Source: Aquilaria yunnanensis
Lineage: Eukaryota; Streptophyta; Magnoliopsida; Malvales; Thymelaeaceae
DNA: 64,000 nt
NCBI GenBank assembly: GCA_039654915.1
Contig: CM077599.1
Coordinates: forward strand, 69,718,001-69,782,000
Direction of reading: 5' to 3'
Shown: piece after piece, positions 1 through 12,611 of the stretch
Numbering within the stretch: the stretch's first letter is position 1
Layout of the letters: each line of letters starts with the position of its first letter
The notes under the pieces: generated by a model
The model's database searches: none
The model's input: only the letters and a program-made list of their open reading frames with translations
Told to the model about the DNA's origin: nothing
Position numbers and translations under genes: made by a program

Positions 1-1640
1 ACAAAAACATAAAAAAATGTAATATATAAAACAAAATAAGTACTATTATGTAAAAAACATAATTTACTAATATGTGAGAGAAAAGAAATAACATTTTATT
101 AATAACAATACACTTTATAATACCACATTAAGTTCATAGGTGTCTTAAACTGTAATCCTTTCATTCTAGCTTGTTCCACACAATCAACATCCCCATTCCA
201 TGTCGTGGAACTCTAGTAATTACATATATCTATGTGTGTGTGTGTGTTTTTGTGTGGCGCATTAATATAAAGTAAAAAAGAAAATATTTCTAACTCACAG
301 TATGTGGTATACCTTTAGTAAGCAAGGTATACGGCGGTAAATTGTCCAAAACAATTAAAAAATTAAAAGTACACTTATGATAAGAATGGATATTTTAGTA
401 TACTTTGTGATATTCTTATATACTATAATAACTTGTGTACTGCATACCCGAGGTAAGCAGTATACAATGATATTTGATTCAATTTTCCAACCCCATGATG
501 GACACAGATGCTGTTAATGGTGTCGCCCTCTACTCCCACATGTCCTCACATGGTAGCGCATCCCAAAAACCTAACCCTCCAAATTTTCTCTCTTTATCCT
601 CTATCCCCCACCCATCTCATTGTCTAGAGCAACAAAACAAAAAGTAGCTTTAAATATTTTTTTCCTTTCTTCTTTTTTCATTTTGTATTTTTCTCCTTTT
701 TTTTGTTCTTAATGTTTATCATTTTATTCTATTTTTAAATATTTGTTTTTGTTCTCTTTTTTCTTTTGTTTTATATTTTTTAGTTTTTCTATTTACTATT
801 TATTCTTCATTTATGTTTTTATATAAAAATAAAATGTACAATATGATATAAATAAAATTTTATGTTTGGCTATTATATTTGTTTCTTGTTTATTTTTTTT
901 AATTTAAGTTTAATCTTAAATTTGGTCAAATTACTTTCTTAAGTCTTCAACTTAGTTCTGTTTTTTAGTTTGATATATGTTTTATGATTAGGAGTAATAG
1001 AGGAAAAATGGTGTTATATTGTTATTGTTGTTGTTGTTATTGTTATTATTATTAAAACAAAGTTTATCAAGGGACACAATTTTTCAAAATTGCACCACAT
1101 GGCTCTGCCCATAATTATCATTGCAGTCAATCCTAAACCTTCATTTCATTGCATATTTGTCCTAAATCTTTATAAACCATTGCTTATTGATCCCTAACCC
1201 TATTGGAAGACTAGGTTAACACAAAATCTCAATTTATTGAGAGGAAAAATTGATAATTTCAATGGCCCAATAACTATAAAATAATTATGGCATGATTTGA
1301 ATTTATTAAAAAATAATTAGTGAATAGTTTAAATTAATAATTAAAATTTTGACATTTACAACTTACGCTAGAGTTAGTGAATTTTATAGGCTTAAGGAAA
1401 AATATGCAATATAATTTAAAGATTTTAGACCAATATGCAAGAAAATGGAGGTTCAAAACCAATGTGTAGTGGTAGTTATAGGTTTAGGACTAAAGATGCA
1501 ATTTTACTTGATATAATTTTGTCAAGACCCAATCATATCCTTCGCTCTGCTACCCACAAGGATAAAAAAAAATATAGAGGAAATGAAAAAATAAACACAA
1601 GCCTCAAATAACTATAGACTTGGCTTTTTCCTCCAAATCA
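1..1640. other. Non-coding stretch with microsatellites
   Basis: No gene is recognised. It holds a GT run (about 232-246), a 9-bp perfect hairpin (GTATACCTT / AAGGTATAC near 307-332), a second near-perfect hairpin near 437-468, a long T-rich tract (640-900) and a TTG/TTA microsatellite (about 1017-1052). The same stretch recurs at about 22253-23890 and 41781-43420. Confidence 0.7.
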
Positions 1641-2112
1641 AAAAGTTCAATTTTTGTTACACACAAAAGTATCCCCTAACAAAAAATTTCCCATTTCCAT
1701 TTACAAAATGCAAGCCGGCTGACTTATCAACCTTTGCATGTTTGAACACATCTTTAAGAAACTAAATTATCATGTATTGTAATTATTTCATAAAGCCTTA
1801 GGGGAGTATAGCAGTCTAAGCGCGTGTGGAAGATACCAAGCTTGGCATGTAAGGAAGCACTACTGGATAATACATGGAACTTCAACACAACTGGGAAGAT
1901 GAACCAACTTTTTGCAACTTGTTTAGCTAGAAATTGCAGACAAAGAGCTTCGCACTTACACTCAGCAATAAGTAGCCATCAAAAAAGGATAAGGCAATTA
2001 CCATAGATGACATATCAGTAGTACGCTAACTCACATACCTTTGCAACATGGAGAAGGATTTCAAATGTTCTTTTTCCATTGCCTCTAGAGATTTTGAATG
2101 CTTCAAGGACTA
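1640..2112. other. Conserved unrecognised stretch beside the F-box remnant
   Basis: Short open frames exist on both strands (1824-2006 plus; the equivalent of 43306-43533 minus). They are kept only as well as the surrounding DNA, and I recognise no family in either. It may be downstream sequence of the F-box gene. It recurs at about 23890-24353 and 43420-43898. Confidence 0.4.
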
Positions 2113-2331
2113 TCAAGATTGAAGATAATCATCAAGTGAACAGACCAGGAATCCTAACTCAAAGATAGATACATAATTTAGATTACCATCATATGCACAA
2201 ATGAATGCCTCAAAGTTGCTAACAAAACTTGTCGCTGGAATTGGAACTGAGACAAACAAGGAGAGCTCAGCTTCTACATAGGAGGTTAACACTTTGTTGC
2301 CATTAGTCATCTAGTACAGCATCCTACTAAT

Positions 2332-3889
2332 TGATAAGCATGTATTTATTATATTTATTTCTCTCATATTGAGTATGTTTTAAATCTTAAAGATATATTT
2401 TGAGTATGTTTTGTAGCTCAGAGCATATCTGGACTCAATTGATTAAAACTGGATTTAATTTGTAATTTAACAAGTTTTAATTTGGTTGTCTTTTTGCAGG
2501 ATTTTGACAAATTCACGATGTTCCGGTAGAAAAATCATATCTTGAGCTAAAGATATCAGAATTGAGTGATTCTTGATTCATTGGAAAGCTAACATCTGGA
2601 GCTATAAATCATTTGTAGACCGCAAAACCAGTCTACACATTAAGAGGGTCAAATTCAGCTTCAAAGTCACTATTTATGCGTCCCTTTTATGCGATTAAGG
2701 TGTCATTTTGAAGCTAAGAGAGAGATCTACAACTTTCATGCTTTGAGTTTTGAGTGATAATGCCTGCATCAAGGTCGAATTTCAGCTTGAAGTTGCTACT
2801 ACTGTTTTGGAGCATTTCTTGGTTTAAAACTTTGAAACCTTCTGGTTAGTTTGAAACTTTGAATCTTTTTATTTGTGTGGGGTTCTTTTGTAAAAATATA
2901 GCAAGTTTAAGTAGACTTTGTGAATTTAGCACACTAGGTTAGCTCTATTAGAATTGGAGCACAGTAGCTCGTAGCTCTCTCTCTCGCTCGTGGTTGGACG
3001 CCCCCTCCTTGTCCCTCTCCCCCAACTCTCTGTGTCCCTTTTTCTTGTTTGTTTTTCTTTCTTTTTAGTAATCTTTTTATTCTTGGTTGAAGGATACTGA
3101 AAGCCCAAATTCTTTAGCATTGTGAGACCAAAGTTGTTTTTATTCATTCAATTAATATTTTGAGTATTGGATGTTCTTCTATGATTAATTTCATGATTGT
3201 TTCATTTATATGCTAAGATGCCTACTAGTTGTTATTCGAATTCAATCTATTACTAGGTTAGAAATCAAATCCGTAATTATTTAGTTTCTCTAATCTATGA
3301 AGCAACTAAAGTTTAGTCATTTGCTTCGTCAAAAATCATTAGGTCTTAGGGAGAATATTCAACTAATTTAAATGCAGCCAATTGTGTTTGTGTTATTTAG
3401 TTTTATCGATCTCTCTAATTTTTAACATAATTGTTAAATTAAATCAAAACGTTTGTCATAGGTTGTTTAGCAGTTAGGGTTAATTAGATCACTTGTTTTC
3501 TGATTAACTACAACTAAGGAAAGGTAGGAAAATAGTTGCAACGATGAATATTCAAAGTCTTGATTGATCTATCTATTCATCGATGCTCAGTTGTAGGAAT
3601 TCGGTGGTGGATGTTGACTTATGCCAAGGTTTGAATTCTTGATTGTTTTGTTAGTTTCTTACTGGACAGGTTTCTTAATTTTTGTTCTTTGATCCTTTTT
3701 TTTATTTTATTTCATTTTTTTATTGCAAACAATCCCTCCAATCTCTTATTCTAAGTTTTCTATAATGAAGCTCTCAGATCAAAATTTTCCTAGGGATTTG
3801 GTCTGGTTTTCAATGTTATATTACAAATTTATTTATTCTGAGTTGTTAATGATACCAGAATAATTTTTTGCAGTTTCGTCAATCGACCA
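2332..3889 (+). repeat. 5' LTR of copy A element
   Basis: 1558 bp, TGATAAGC...TCGACCA. It is about 50 bp shorter than the copy B and C 5' LTRs because of a deletion at about 2680. Confidence 0.88.
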
Positions 3890-5177
3890 AAAATTTGATA
3901 CCATTGCTGGGGAGATTTTTTCTTCTGTTAAAGTTTCTTATTTCTTTTTTCTCTGGTTTTATTTTTCAATTTTTTTTTATTCTCACAATTGGTTTTCTTG
4001 GTCAATAGTGCTTTTCCAGGCTAAAAGGGAAGTGAAACATAGGGGGAGCAAGCTACAGTCTAGTTCTGAGCTGTAAATCACCATGAAAACAATCTTCAGG
4101 TTAGTGCCTTTTCTTTTCCCCATCTGTGTTTTTATTGTAAACATTGAGGACAATGTTCAATCTAAGTGTAAGGGAGTAGGTAGCTTGGGCCCTAATTTTC
4201 TTGGTTTTCAAAATTTTTGAACTAAATTTTTTTGGTTCATACGTTTGAGCATCAATATGAATTGTTAGGATAATTTCACTTTTTGGTTCCTGAATGCCTA
4301 ACTTGAGCATTAAGTCATCAATTTGTTAGTCTTTATGCAACTCTCAAATCTTACTTTTAAATTATTATTTTTTTACAATTTTTGATCAAGCTAGTTGATG
4401 GTTATCTTGAGAAGTTGATTTCTACATCAAATATTTGTGCTTAGTACATTGATGTAAACCATGTTAGATTATGAGCTTATTAAGTTGATTATGTGGTTTG
4501 TTCGGTTGATGGATGATTTGAACCACTTGATAAGGAAAAAAAAAAGAAAAGAAAGGTTGAAATTGTTGTGTTCTGATAAATAAAAAGTTGCTACTCCACT
4601 GTTTTTGGATATTGAAGTAGGAAAAGGTATTCTCCTGAGGGAAGAGTTGATCACTGCTCAAAAAGGTACTGGAAGCATGAGTTTGGTCAAAGACCACTTT
4701 GGAGTTATGTCAAGTTAGTAGCTTGGGTATGGCAGAGCCCATGTTATACACTCGCTAAACGGGGGAACGCAAGAACAAGACAAAATGAAAAAAAACAAAT
4801 AAAACAAAAAGAAAAAAAGTAAATTCTTAATTGATTTCTTATTTTCCATGGGTTTATGGTAAGACAAGTTGTGCTTTTTGAGTTCTTATCTACTTAGTTT
4901 GTTCTCTTTACTTCGTGAAAAAGTTTGATATTTTTCTCATATTTTCAATGGTGATTGTTGCTAGCTTGAGAAGAAATTGTTTGCAAGGACTTATTTCGTT
5001 TTGAGTTGCTATTGCCGAGTAGATTGTGTGCTTAATTCCTCTTGTTAAGTTTTTCAAGAACCTTAGATGTGAAATTATCTTTCTTTCTTTCGCTCAAAAG
5101 TATGTTTCTATCATTTTCAAATTTCTTTTATTTTGAGTTTTGCCCGATGACGAGTAAAAGCTAAGTGTGGGGGAATT

Positions 5178-6772
5178 TGATAAGCTTATATTTATTATAT
5201 TTAGTTCTCTCATATTGAGTATGTTTTAATATGTTTTGAATCTTAAAGATATATTTTGAGTTTGTTTTGTAGCTTATAGCATATCTGGACTCAATTGATT
5301 GAAAATGGATTTAATTTGCAATTTTACAGGTTTTAATTTGGTTGTGTTTTTTTTAGGATTTTAATAGATTTGTGATGTTCCAGTAGAACAATCATATCTT
5401 GAGCTAAAGAGATCGGCATTGAGTGATTCTTAATTCATTAGAAAGCTAACATTTCAAGCTACAATTTGTAGTTAAGAGGGTCAAATTCAGCTTCAAAGTT
5501 GCTAATTGTGCGTCATATTTGGTTCGGAAGTAGTTGCAATATTTTGCACATATCTTTGGCTATAGATGTTCCTTTTATGCGATTAAGGTGTCATTTTGAA
5601 GCTAAGAGAGAGATCTACAACTTTCATGCTTTGAGTTTTGAGTGATAATGCCTACATCAAGGTTGAATTTCAGCTTGAAGTTGCTACTGCTGTTCTGGGG
5701 CATTTCTTGGTTCACAACTTTGAAGCCTTCTAGTTAGTTTGAAACTTTTTATTGTGTGGGGTTCTTTTGTAAAAATATAGCAAGTTTAGGGAGATTTTGC
5801 GAATTTAGCACACTAGGTTAGCTTTATTAGAAATGGAGCATAATAGCTCGTGGCTCTTTTTCTCGCTCACGGCTTGTTGCCTCCTCCTTCTCCCTTTCTC
5901 TTCCCCAACTCTATTTGTCTCTTTTCTTGTTTGTTTTTTTGTCCTTTTTCTTTTTAGGGATCTTTTTACTCTTTGTTAAAGGAGACTAAAACCTTGAATT
6001 CTTTAGCACTGTGAGATCAAAGTTGTTTTTATTCATTCAATTATTATTTTGAATGTTGGATTTTCTTATATGATTGATTTCGTGATTGGTTCATTTATTT
6101 GCTAGGAGGCCTACTAGTTGTTATTCGAATTCAATCTATTGCTGGGTTAGAAATCAAATCCGTAATTGTTTGGTTTCTCTAATCTGTGAAGCAACTGAGG
6201 TTTAGTGATTTGCTGCGTCAGAAATCATTAGATCTTAGGGAGAACATTCAATTAAATTAAATGCAACCACTTGTGTTTGTGTTATTTAGTTTTATCAATC
6301 TCTCTAATTTTTAACACAATTGTTAAATTAAATCAAAGTGCTTGCCTTAGGTTGTTTAGCAATAAGGGTTAATTAGATTGTTTGTTTTCTGATTAAGTAC
6401 AACTAAGGAGAGGTAGAAAGATAGCTCCAATGATGAATATTCAAAGTCTTGATTGATCTATCTATGCAACGATGATCAGTTGCAGGAATTCGGTGGTGGA
6501 TGTTGACTGATGCAAAGATTTGAATTCTTGATTGTTTTGTTGGCTTCTTACTTGATAGGTTTCTTAATTTTTGTTCTCTGATCATTTTTTTTATTTCATT
6601 TTTTATTGCAAACAATCCCCCCAATCTTTTATTCTAAGTTTTCTATAAGAAAGCTTTTAGATAAAAATTTCCCTTGGGATTCAGTCTGGTTTCCACAGCT
6701 ATACTACAAATTGATTTATTTTAAGTTGTTAATGAAACCAGAATCATTTTTTATGGTTTCAACCACCGACCA
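5178..6772 (+). repeat. 3' LTR of copy A element
   Basis: 1595 bp, direct repeat of 2332-3889, preceded by a purine-rich tract at about 5165-5175 and followed by the target duplication CTAAT. Confidence 0.88.
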
Positions 6773-7410
6773 CTAATATAAATGCCATTGTTCTCTTTTA
6801 AGTTGTCATCATAGGAGCAGACTTCCTCAGATTTCTTCCAACAACCTATACTGGGTGAATATACCTTGAATGAAGAACAAAAATCCTCCCTACCAATTTC
6901 AAGCTCTTGGACACTAACCAACTTGAATCCAATGGTGTTGGTTTCCAATAGATCCCATTCAGGATCAAAGGCAAGTTCAATGACATGACTTTCATCAATT
7001 TAAACATAGTCCAATGTTTTCCATTAATTGTTCAACGTGTTGTAGATATAGAAGGAAACATCATAGTAATGGTAATAATCAAACCAATTATGACAAAAGA
7101 CCAGTCTATTGCATATAAATAGTAGTACAACGTTTTCAGATAAAAAGTCAAATATTTTTTGCTTCTACTTAACACCTCTCTCTTTCACAAGAATGTAGCT
7201 TATAGTATTGATAGCAACATAATTCCATTTGTACGTCTCCAAGAAAAAGAATCCTGATATAGGTTCCTTTATTTTTAAGTGAATCTTGACAAAACCATTC
7301 ATAGATATAAGACACTGCCACTCTTTATAAATGGACCTAAATCTAACTAAACTCTTTGTTGGAAGTAAGTATAGCACATCAAAGAGAATGCCTCTGTTTA
7401 AGGTCTTCGT

Positions 7411-7886
7411 GATGGTCCATAATGATATTCAACTATGCAGTCAATCAAATTCTCAAACAATCAATCAATTAGTCATGTAAGCCTTAATACTAGCTAATGC
7501 TTTTAGAAAATTATGAATTCCTTCCTAGATTGAAAAAGATGTGCAAGCAAAAAAATGATTCAAACAAAACACATAATGGAACTACAAGCATAAGGAATAA
7601 GAAGCAGCCCAAAAGGAAAACCATCACACCAAAGACATAGGAAACTTGAAACTAAGAAAAAACTATCACAAATAACAGGTTTCACATTAACAAAAACTAT
7701 GTTCAACAGCTGCAAAGAATATATGGAATGATTCCTATTTAAATGCATATTTTGGCTTTTCGCCATTCCACCATTCACCTCTTTAAATTACTTCACATAC
7801 TATCTAAAGTAGAAATCGTAATTAACCATCTCCAATTTGTATGTGATGTATCAAAACTAAGGTTTGTATACTATGTACCTTTCCAA
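7411..7886. other. Spacer between F-box remnant and copia gag
   Basis: No gene is recognised. The open frame on the minus strand at 7560-7778 recurs in the other copies but matches no family I know. Equivalent stretches are 29835-30309 and 49254-49729. Confidence 0.5.
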
Positions 7887-8782
7887 AACAATTATCTCTT
7901 GTGGAAGGTATAGTTCTTACCTCACCTGATAAGCCAATGGCTTTTAGGCTATGTTGATGGCACGATTTTGTGCCCTAGCCAATATATCTTTAATGGATCA
8001 TCCTTTGAAGATGGCAGTCAAAATCTGGTGGTGAATCCACAATACCAGAATTGGTTTGAACATAATCAAATTATCTTAAGTGCATAAATTTCATCACTCT
8101 CCTAGCAAATTCTTGCATAAGTCATCAATTTGTCAACCTCTAATGAAGTGTGAACTGCCCTAGCCAAGATGTTTGCTGCACAATCCAATGCTCAGATCGT
8201 GCAAATTCAATATTAATTTTCAACAATAAAAAAGAAGGATCTTCGCCTAGCTGATTATTTTTGGCTTGCCAAGAATCTTACTGATACCTTAGTCGTAGTT
8301 GGACAACCCTTCCAAGACTATGAAGTTATTTCATACATATTGGCTGGACTCAATTTTGAGCATGATTCTTTAGTCACTGCAATAACAACTTGGGTTGATC
8401 CTAAGTCTTTCAATGATCTTTATGGTCATTTACTAATCTATAAGTAGTGGCTTGAGCAACACCATGGAGCACTTCAAGCAAATGTTAAGGGGCCATATGC
8501 CAATGTTGCAACCAGGAATAACCCTTGAAACTTAAAGGGTCATGGATGAAAATTTAATAATTTTAGGATAAGCCATGGATGTAGCTGAACAATAGAGGAC
8601 AATGTGACTCAGAAAACAGAAATAACGAAGTTACATGCCAAGTGTGTGGTAAGTTCGAACATTCCACTTTACAATGTTTTCACAAGTTTGATCATTCATA
8701 TCAAGGAGACCAAAGTCAGTTTGCTACAATAGCCCCAGAGTCCATTCCTCAAACTTCCTCTACAACACAGCACTACATTCAC
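7887..8782 (+). pseudogene. Ty1/copia gag fragment, copy A
   Basis: Broken plus-strand frames read NNYLLWK, GYVDGT and NPQYQNWFEHNQ, then a long block with ADYF, KNLTDTL, GQPFQDYEVISYILAGL and SLVTAITTWVDP. These are conserved copia gag signatures. A CCHC-type knuckle (CQVCGKFEHSTLQC) follows near 8636. In-frame stops and a missing start make it a relic. It stops abruptly at the junction with the minus-strand gypsy gag, so protease and everything downstream are absent. Confidence 0.85.
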
Positions 8783-10000
8783 TAATCATCATCTTTATCT
8801 TAAATTTCTCAAATTTCCTCTTGTTAGACATAATATCCTTAAGGAACTTAGCATAGTTAGGTACTTATTGAATTGCCTCTAACAAAGGAATATTGATTTC
8901 CACCTTTTTGAAGATATCCAAAAACTTACAAAAGTTCTCATCAAACTTCTTCTTCTTAAACCTTTAAGGATATGGAATAGATGATGTTGGACGAGGAAAA
9001 GTAAGGAATGTAAGTTATCTCTTTTTTTTTTTTGGTATCTCTCTTTTTTCTTCTTAGTTGCACTTTCATTAGCTTCTTTTTCTTTCTTGTCCTGAATTAA
9101 ACCTTCTTGTTCATTGTATTCATGCACTTCATGTGGTTCTTTAGTTGGATAGGAGCTATCTTCCTTATTCTTTAGTTTAACTTCTCCTAATTCTTTGTCA
9201 TTTCTCATGGTAATGACCTTGGAATGCTCCCTTCGATTCACTTCAGTGTTGCTAGGGAGATTTTCTTGATAAAGTGAACCCACAACTTTACTCAACTGTC
9301 CAATTTGTGTATCTAAATTTTTCACTAAAGACTCTATACTTGTCATTTGCATCTCTATTTCATCCAACCAACTCTCATTTTTCACAAATCCATTCCTTAT
9401 TTTTGTTACAAATGTTCCAAGTAAGTCTTCTAGAGATGGCTTTTTTTCCATGAGAAGTTGTCCAAAACCTGGTGAATTAGGTGCCATTCTGTTTACTCCA
9501 TAACCGTAGGCATCCTGATTTCTGAATCCTTGATTGAATTGACCTTGCATCTAACTACCTCTATAGCCAAAACCCATTTGATTTATAAAAAAAACCTGCT
9601 CCTGATCATGCTCCAATGGGTAATGAGAAAAACTCACTATAGCCATTTACTCCATCGGTCTTTCCTTGCTCATGAACTTGATGAACTGATTGGTTAAAGT
9701 CACTATTTGAGCTGAAAGCTTGGTGATTTGATTAGCCTCATGGATTCCACCACTTTTTCTCACACTTGATCTCTCGAAAGGCCATTGATAACTATTTGAT
9801 GCCATGTCCTCCGAAAATATAAATCCTTTTATAGAGTCTTAGCCATTAAAGTTCCCCCAGCTATTGCATCCACAACGGTCCTTGTCTAACCATTCATTCC
9901 AATATAGAACATTTCAATTTGCACCCACTCTAAATAATCATGGTTTAGGCACTTCTTAAGCAAGTATTTAAATTTTTCCTTTGTTGATAGAGTGATTCTA
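8783..10000 (-). pseudogene. Gypsy (Athila/Tat-like) gag, middle and C-terminal part, copy B
   Basis: Read on the minus strand from about 10000 to 8783: a retrotransposon-gag block (KEKFKYLLKKC, then VVDAIAGGTLM and NSYQWPFERS), a Gln/Gly-rich linker, then the longest open stretch (9550-8879, 223 codons). That stretch carries KPSLEDLLGTF, NLDTQIGQLSKV and LPSNTEVN followed by MRNDKELGE, the usual sites of PSNTEPNPxE and LRSGKEL in Athila/Tat gag. After a frameshift the sequence continues as FDENFCKFLDIFKKVEINIP and VPNYAKFLKDI, also conserved there. Stops and frameshifts make it dead. Confidence 0.83.
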
Positions 10001-10394
10001 ATGCTTTGATGATCATTTGCTTCAACCTTAGACTATTTATTAAATTAATTATTTGGTTTGCTCTCTTGCTTGATTGTTAAGACTCTTGGCCATGAGTTTT
10101 TTCCTTTATGTAAATTTATCTTGGGGAGAATAAATTTGTTTTAGAAGAAAGAGGCAAATTAGGCTAGAATTGTTTGACGAGCGAAAGCCCCAGCTTTCTA
10201 AATGATGAGTAGACCACATTCATGAATCTTAAAATTCTTTAATTTTGGGTGAACAAGGAATTGTCTATCAATAGTAAAAGGATTAAATAAAATCACCTTG
10301 GGTGAAGGAATTTGTTTTTAGGTAATTTCATCTGCAATAAATTGGTGAATAGTCTAGGTAGATAGTGAACAAACTAAGGTGAATTCCAAGTGGA

Positions 10395-10930
10395 TCAATT
10401 GCTCTATGAGAATTTATTTCCCATAGTTATTTTATTAAGTTTAAAAGTAGTTAGTGTTAGTTTCTTTGAGAATTTAGTGGGTAATTTTTAATAGTTCCAA
10501 GTAGTTAATTACGTTGATTAGCTATCACTTTTTATGTCACTGTTATACTTTGATGATATGTGCACTTGATTGTGAGTTCATATGTTTGTTTGAGTTTTAA
10601 GAGATCTGACACATCAATCCAGTTTACTAGAATAGTGGAAAAGGTTTGCTATGAACTACAAACACACCAAGTAATTAATTGCTCTAGGAGAATTTATTTT
10701 CCACATATATTTGATTAAGTTTACAAGTAGTTAGTGTTAGTTTTTTTGACAATTTAATTTTTAATTTTTAATAGTTAGTTTCTTTTGGTTGCTGTTTATA
10801 ATTCTCTACTTGCTTAGTTTCTTTGGCACTTGATCCTGTGGACACAACCTGGTCTCACTGCATTTATTATTAGTTCAATGACTATATACTTGTGGTGTGC
10901 ACAACAAGTTTTTGCCATCATTGTCAAGGA
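10395..10930 (+). repeat. Gypsy LTR-end-like region with degenerate primer site, copy B
   Basis: An internal direct duplication (about 10398-10530 and 10678-10800) is followed by TGTGGTGTGCACA and a degenerate primer-site-like sequence at 10913-10930. Most of its mismatches to the tRNA-Asp-type TGGCGCCGTTGCCGGGGA are C/G to T/A changes, as expected from decay of methylated DNA. The position is right for a 5' LTR end preceding the plus-strand gag start. I cannot place the outer LTR border. Confidence 0.5.
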
Positions 10931-11285
10931 TTAGTTGATGATAATTTTTTATAGCTAGTTTTGGGTCTGTTTTCTTTTATATGTTTAGTTATTTTATTTC
11001 TAGAATTTCTTGTTTGTGGTTTTATTTTATTCATCTCCTTATTTTTTCTGTACAGATTTTCTGTGTTGCTCATGCATGCCTAGAACAACCAAAGTGCAAG
11101 AAATGCTCTACAATCCTTAGTTGGGACAATAAGTTAAAGCACTTAGAAAGCAAAATAAGACGGATGACCAAGAAGAAGCAACAAGAAGACTGGAGTTAGA
11201 GAGACAAGAGTGAGGAAAGCTATAACATGAATGGTTATCTAGATAATAGCTAGAAAGAGATAAAGTTAAGCATGAAAGAACTAAT

Positions 11286-11317
11286 AGAGAGAGAGAGACA
11301 GAGAGAGAGAGAAAGAG

Positions 11318-11373
<56 letters not shown>
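11286..11373. repeat. GA microsatellite
   Basis: Nearly pure (GA)n with a few A insertions. Open frames here on both strands (Arg-Glu and Ser-Leu repeats) are artefacts of it. It is absent from copy C because of a 370-bp deletion. Confidence 0.95.
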
Positions 11374-11375
<2 letters not shown>

Positions 11376-11475
11376 TGTGGCTCAAACACAAGCAAATCCA
11401 TATTTTGGTGGAAAGATTAATATAAACAGAGAAGTTGGTCTGTGCGTGGGTTTTCAATAGCAAATACCCCTCAAA

Positions 11476-11912
11476 GATTATTGCCAGCCAGTGGTAGCAT
11501 ACAACTATCACCAAATTCAGAGACCAATGGTGAATACAAGGAACTTTCAAGATCCTTTTGGCTTAATCAAATTGGAGCAAATGAATCAGTTTGGAGGAGC
11601 TTTATTTAAGGATCTAAATGATCATTTGGCAAATTTTCAGGAGCCATATGACACCATTAAAATTGAGGGAGTAATTTCTGATGATATCTGCCTCACTTTA
11701 TTTCCATTTTCTCACTAGGACAAAGCAAAGAGTTGGCTATACACTATACCAGCTGGGGCTTGACTACTTGGCAAAAGGTTGCACAAAAATTCCTTACAAA
11801 ATTTTTCCATCTATCCAAGGCTACCAAGTTGACAACAAAGATAGGCACATTTTTTGTAGCATTAGTGCATCATCCAAGTTTCACAATTACTCTAGAAATT
11901 GGAAAAGTCTAG
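11476..11912 (+). pseudogene. Gypsy gag N-terminal part, copy B
   Basis: Plus-strand frames read NQFGGALFKDLNDHLANFQE, then DTIKIEGVISDDICLTLFPF, DKAKSWL and, after a frameshift, VAQKFLTKFF. These match the first gag block of Athila/Tat-type elements (QFGGxxxEDPxxHIxNFLE, LRLFPFSLxDKAKAWL, KFLxKFFP). A stop replaces the residue before DKAK. The block that should follow it lies on the opposite strand at 10000-8783, so an inversion has separated the two halves of one gag. Confidence 0.82.
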
Positions 11913-12611
11913 CCTAATATCATCTTTGAAAAAAAACCAATAAAAGAACTAAAATCTATGTTCAGAAACTAGAGAACAAAGATTAGGAAAAGGTTTAACA
12001 ACTTTTGAATTGAAGCTTCAACAATCTCATTAACTACTTCTCCTTCTTACTATGATTAATATTTTTTTTTCTTGCACAACCACCTCCTTTTTTTCCCCTC
12101 TTTCGATGCCTCTAGATTTTTGCTTGTTTTACAAGCTTTCCTTGTACTACACATCTCTCTCTCCCTTTAGTACACACACTTTACCTTATTTTCCCATTCC
12201 AAACGATGTTGTTGTACCAAAGTCTGGTGTTGTCATGCCATTGCTGACTGCTAAATGGATTTTCTGCCACCCTTCAATGTCATCACACCAATTAGTTTGT
12301 GCTACTGCACCAATGTCAAGCAATGCCACATCCCTTTAATGCAAGCCATTGTCAAGCCTTGAGCTCCAAAAATCTACCAGCACTTGTAATTTTTTCCTCA
12401 ACCTATACTAAAACACCAAAACAATGCTAGAAGACCGCAAATCATCCATAAATCAAGCTCAATTACAGGGTTAAAACATCACTTTTCCTACATTTATCAA
12501 TTGTGAACAATAATCTTTTTTTGGTGGTTCATATATATTTTTATATATTTTTGTTTTGTTTTTATTTTTGCTACTCAAAATTTTGTATACAAAAGATAAG
12601 GGTTTTCTTGT
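11913..12611. other. Unassigned stretch after gypsy gag
   Basis: No coherent gene is seen. The plus-strand frame at 12052-12339 has no recognisable motif and is altered in copy C. AT-rich sequence at 12530-12620 resembles 19810-19890, part of an older duplication inside the unit. Confidence 0.45.

Larger units (their letters stand above)
2332..6772 (+). mobile_element. Non-autonomous gypsy-like LTR retrotransposon, copy A
   Basis: Two direct LTRs beginning TGATAAGC and ending GACCA (TG...CA) flank 1288 bp with no gag or pol. The target duplication is CTAAT (2327-2331 and 6773-6777). A primer site next to the 5' LTR (3896-3912) resembles TGGCGCCGTTGCCGGGG, the complement of the plant tRNA-Asp 3' end. 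A purine tract (GTGTGGGGGAA) precedes the 3' LTR. This primer is typical of the Athila/Tat side of plant Ty3/gypsy. It is a LARD-like derivative that would have moved in trans. Confidence 0.9.
2113..7410 (-). pseudogene. F-box/FBA protein pseudogene, copy A, split by an LTR retrotransposon
   Basis: On the minus strand, 7377 to 7165 encodes an F-box: LPTKSLVRFRSIYKEWQCLI matches the usual LPxKSLxRFRxVCKxWxxLI core. F-box proteins recruit substrates to SCF ubiquitin ligases through SKP1. Downstream frames carry F-box-associated (FBA) features: an ELAFDP block and FKVYSPSIGCWKKSEE, like the family's xIYSxxTxxWR. The frame then meets the CTAAT target duplication at 6773-6777 and resumes across the retrotransposon at 2326-2113 with VPIP and AYDGNLNYVSIFE, resembling the FBA VPLP and YDGxxxxIWVM blocks. 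At the join, a TAG replaces the tryptophan expected in the usual LHW. The upstream ATG used in copies B and C is ACG here. It is certainly non-functional, and the family assignment is good. Confidence 0.78.
1..8782. repeat. Tail of tandem segmental copy A
   Basis: Position 1 aligns to 22253 and 41781, and the sequence stays nearly identical by eye through the split F-box pseudogene, the LTR retrotransposon and the copia gag up to the junction near 8783. The copy's left part lies outside the window. It differs from its sisters by a roughly 50-bp deletion in the 5' LTR near 2680. Confidence 0.9.

Noticed and set aside
11117..11550. Open frames rich in Ser-Leu or Arg-Glu
   Set aside because: They are translations of the GA microsatellite at 11286-11373 in several frames.
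12052..12339. 95-codon plus-strand frame
   Set aside because: No motif; the copy C counterpart is altered and offers no sign of constraint.
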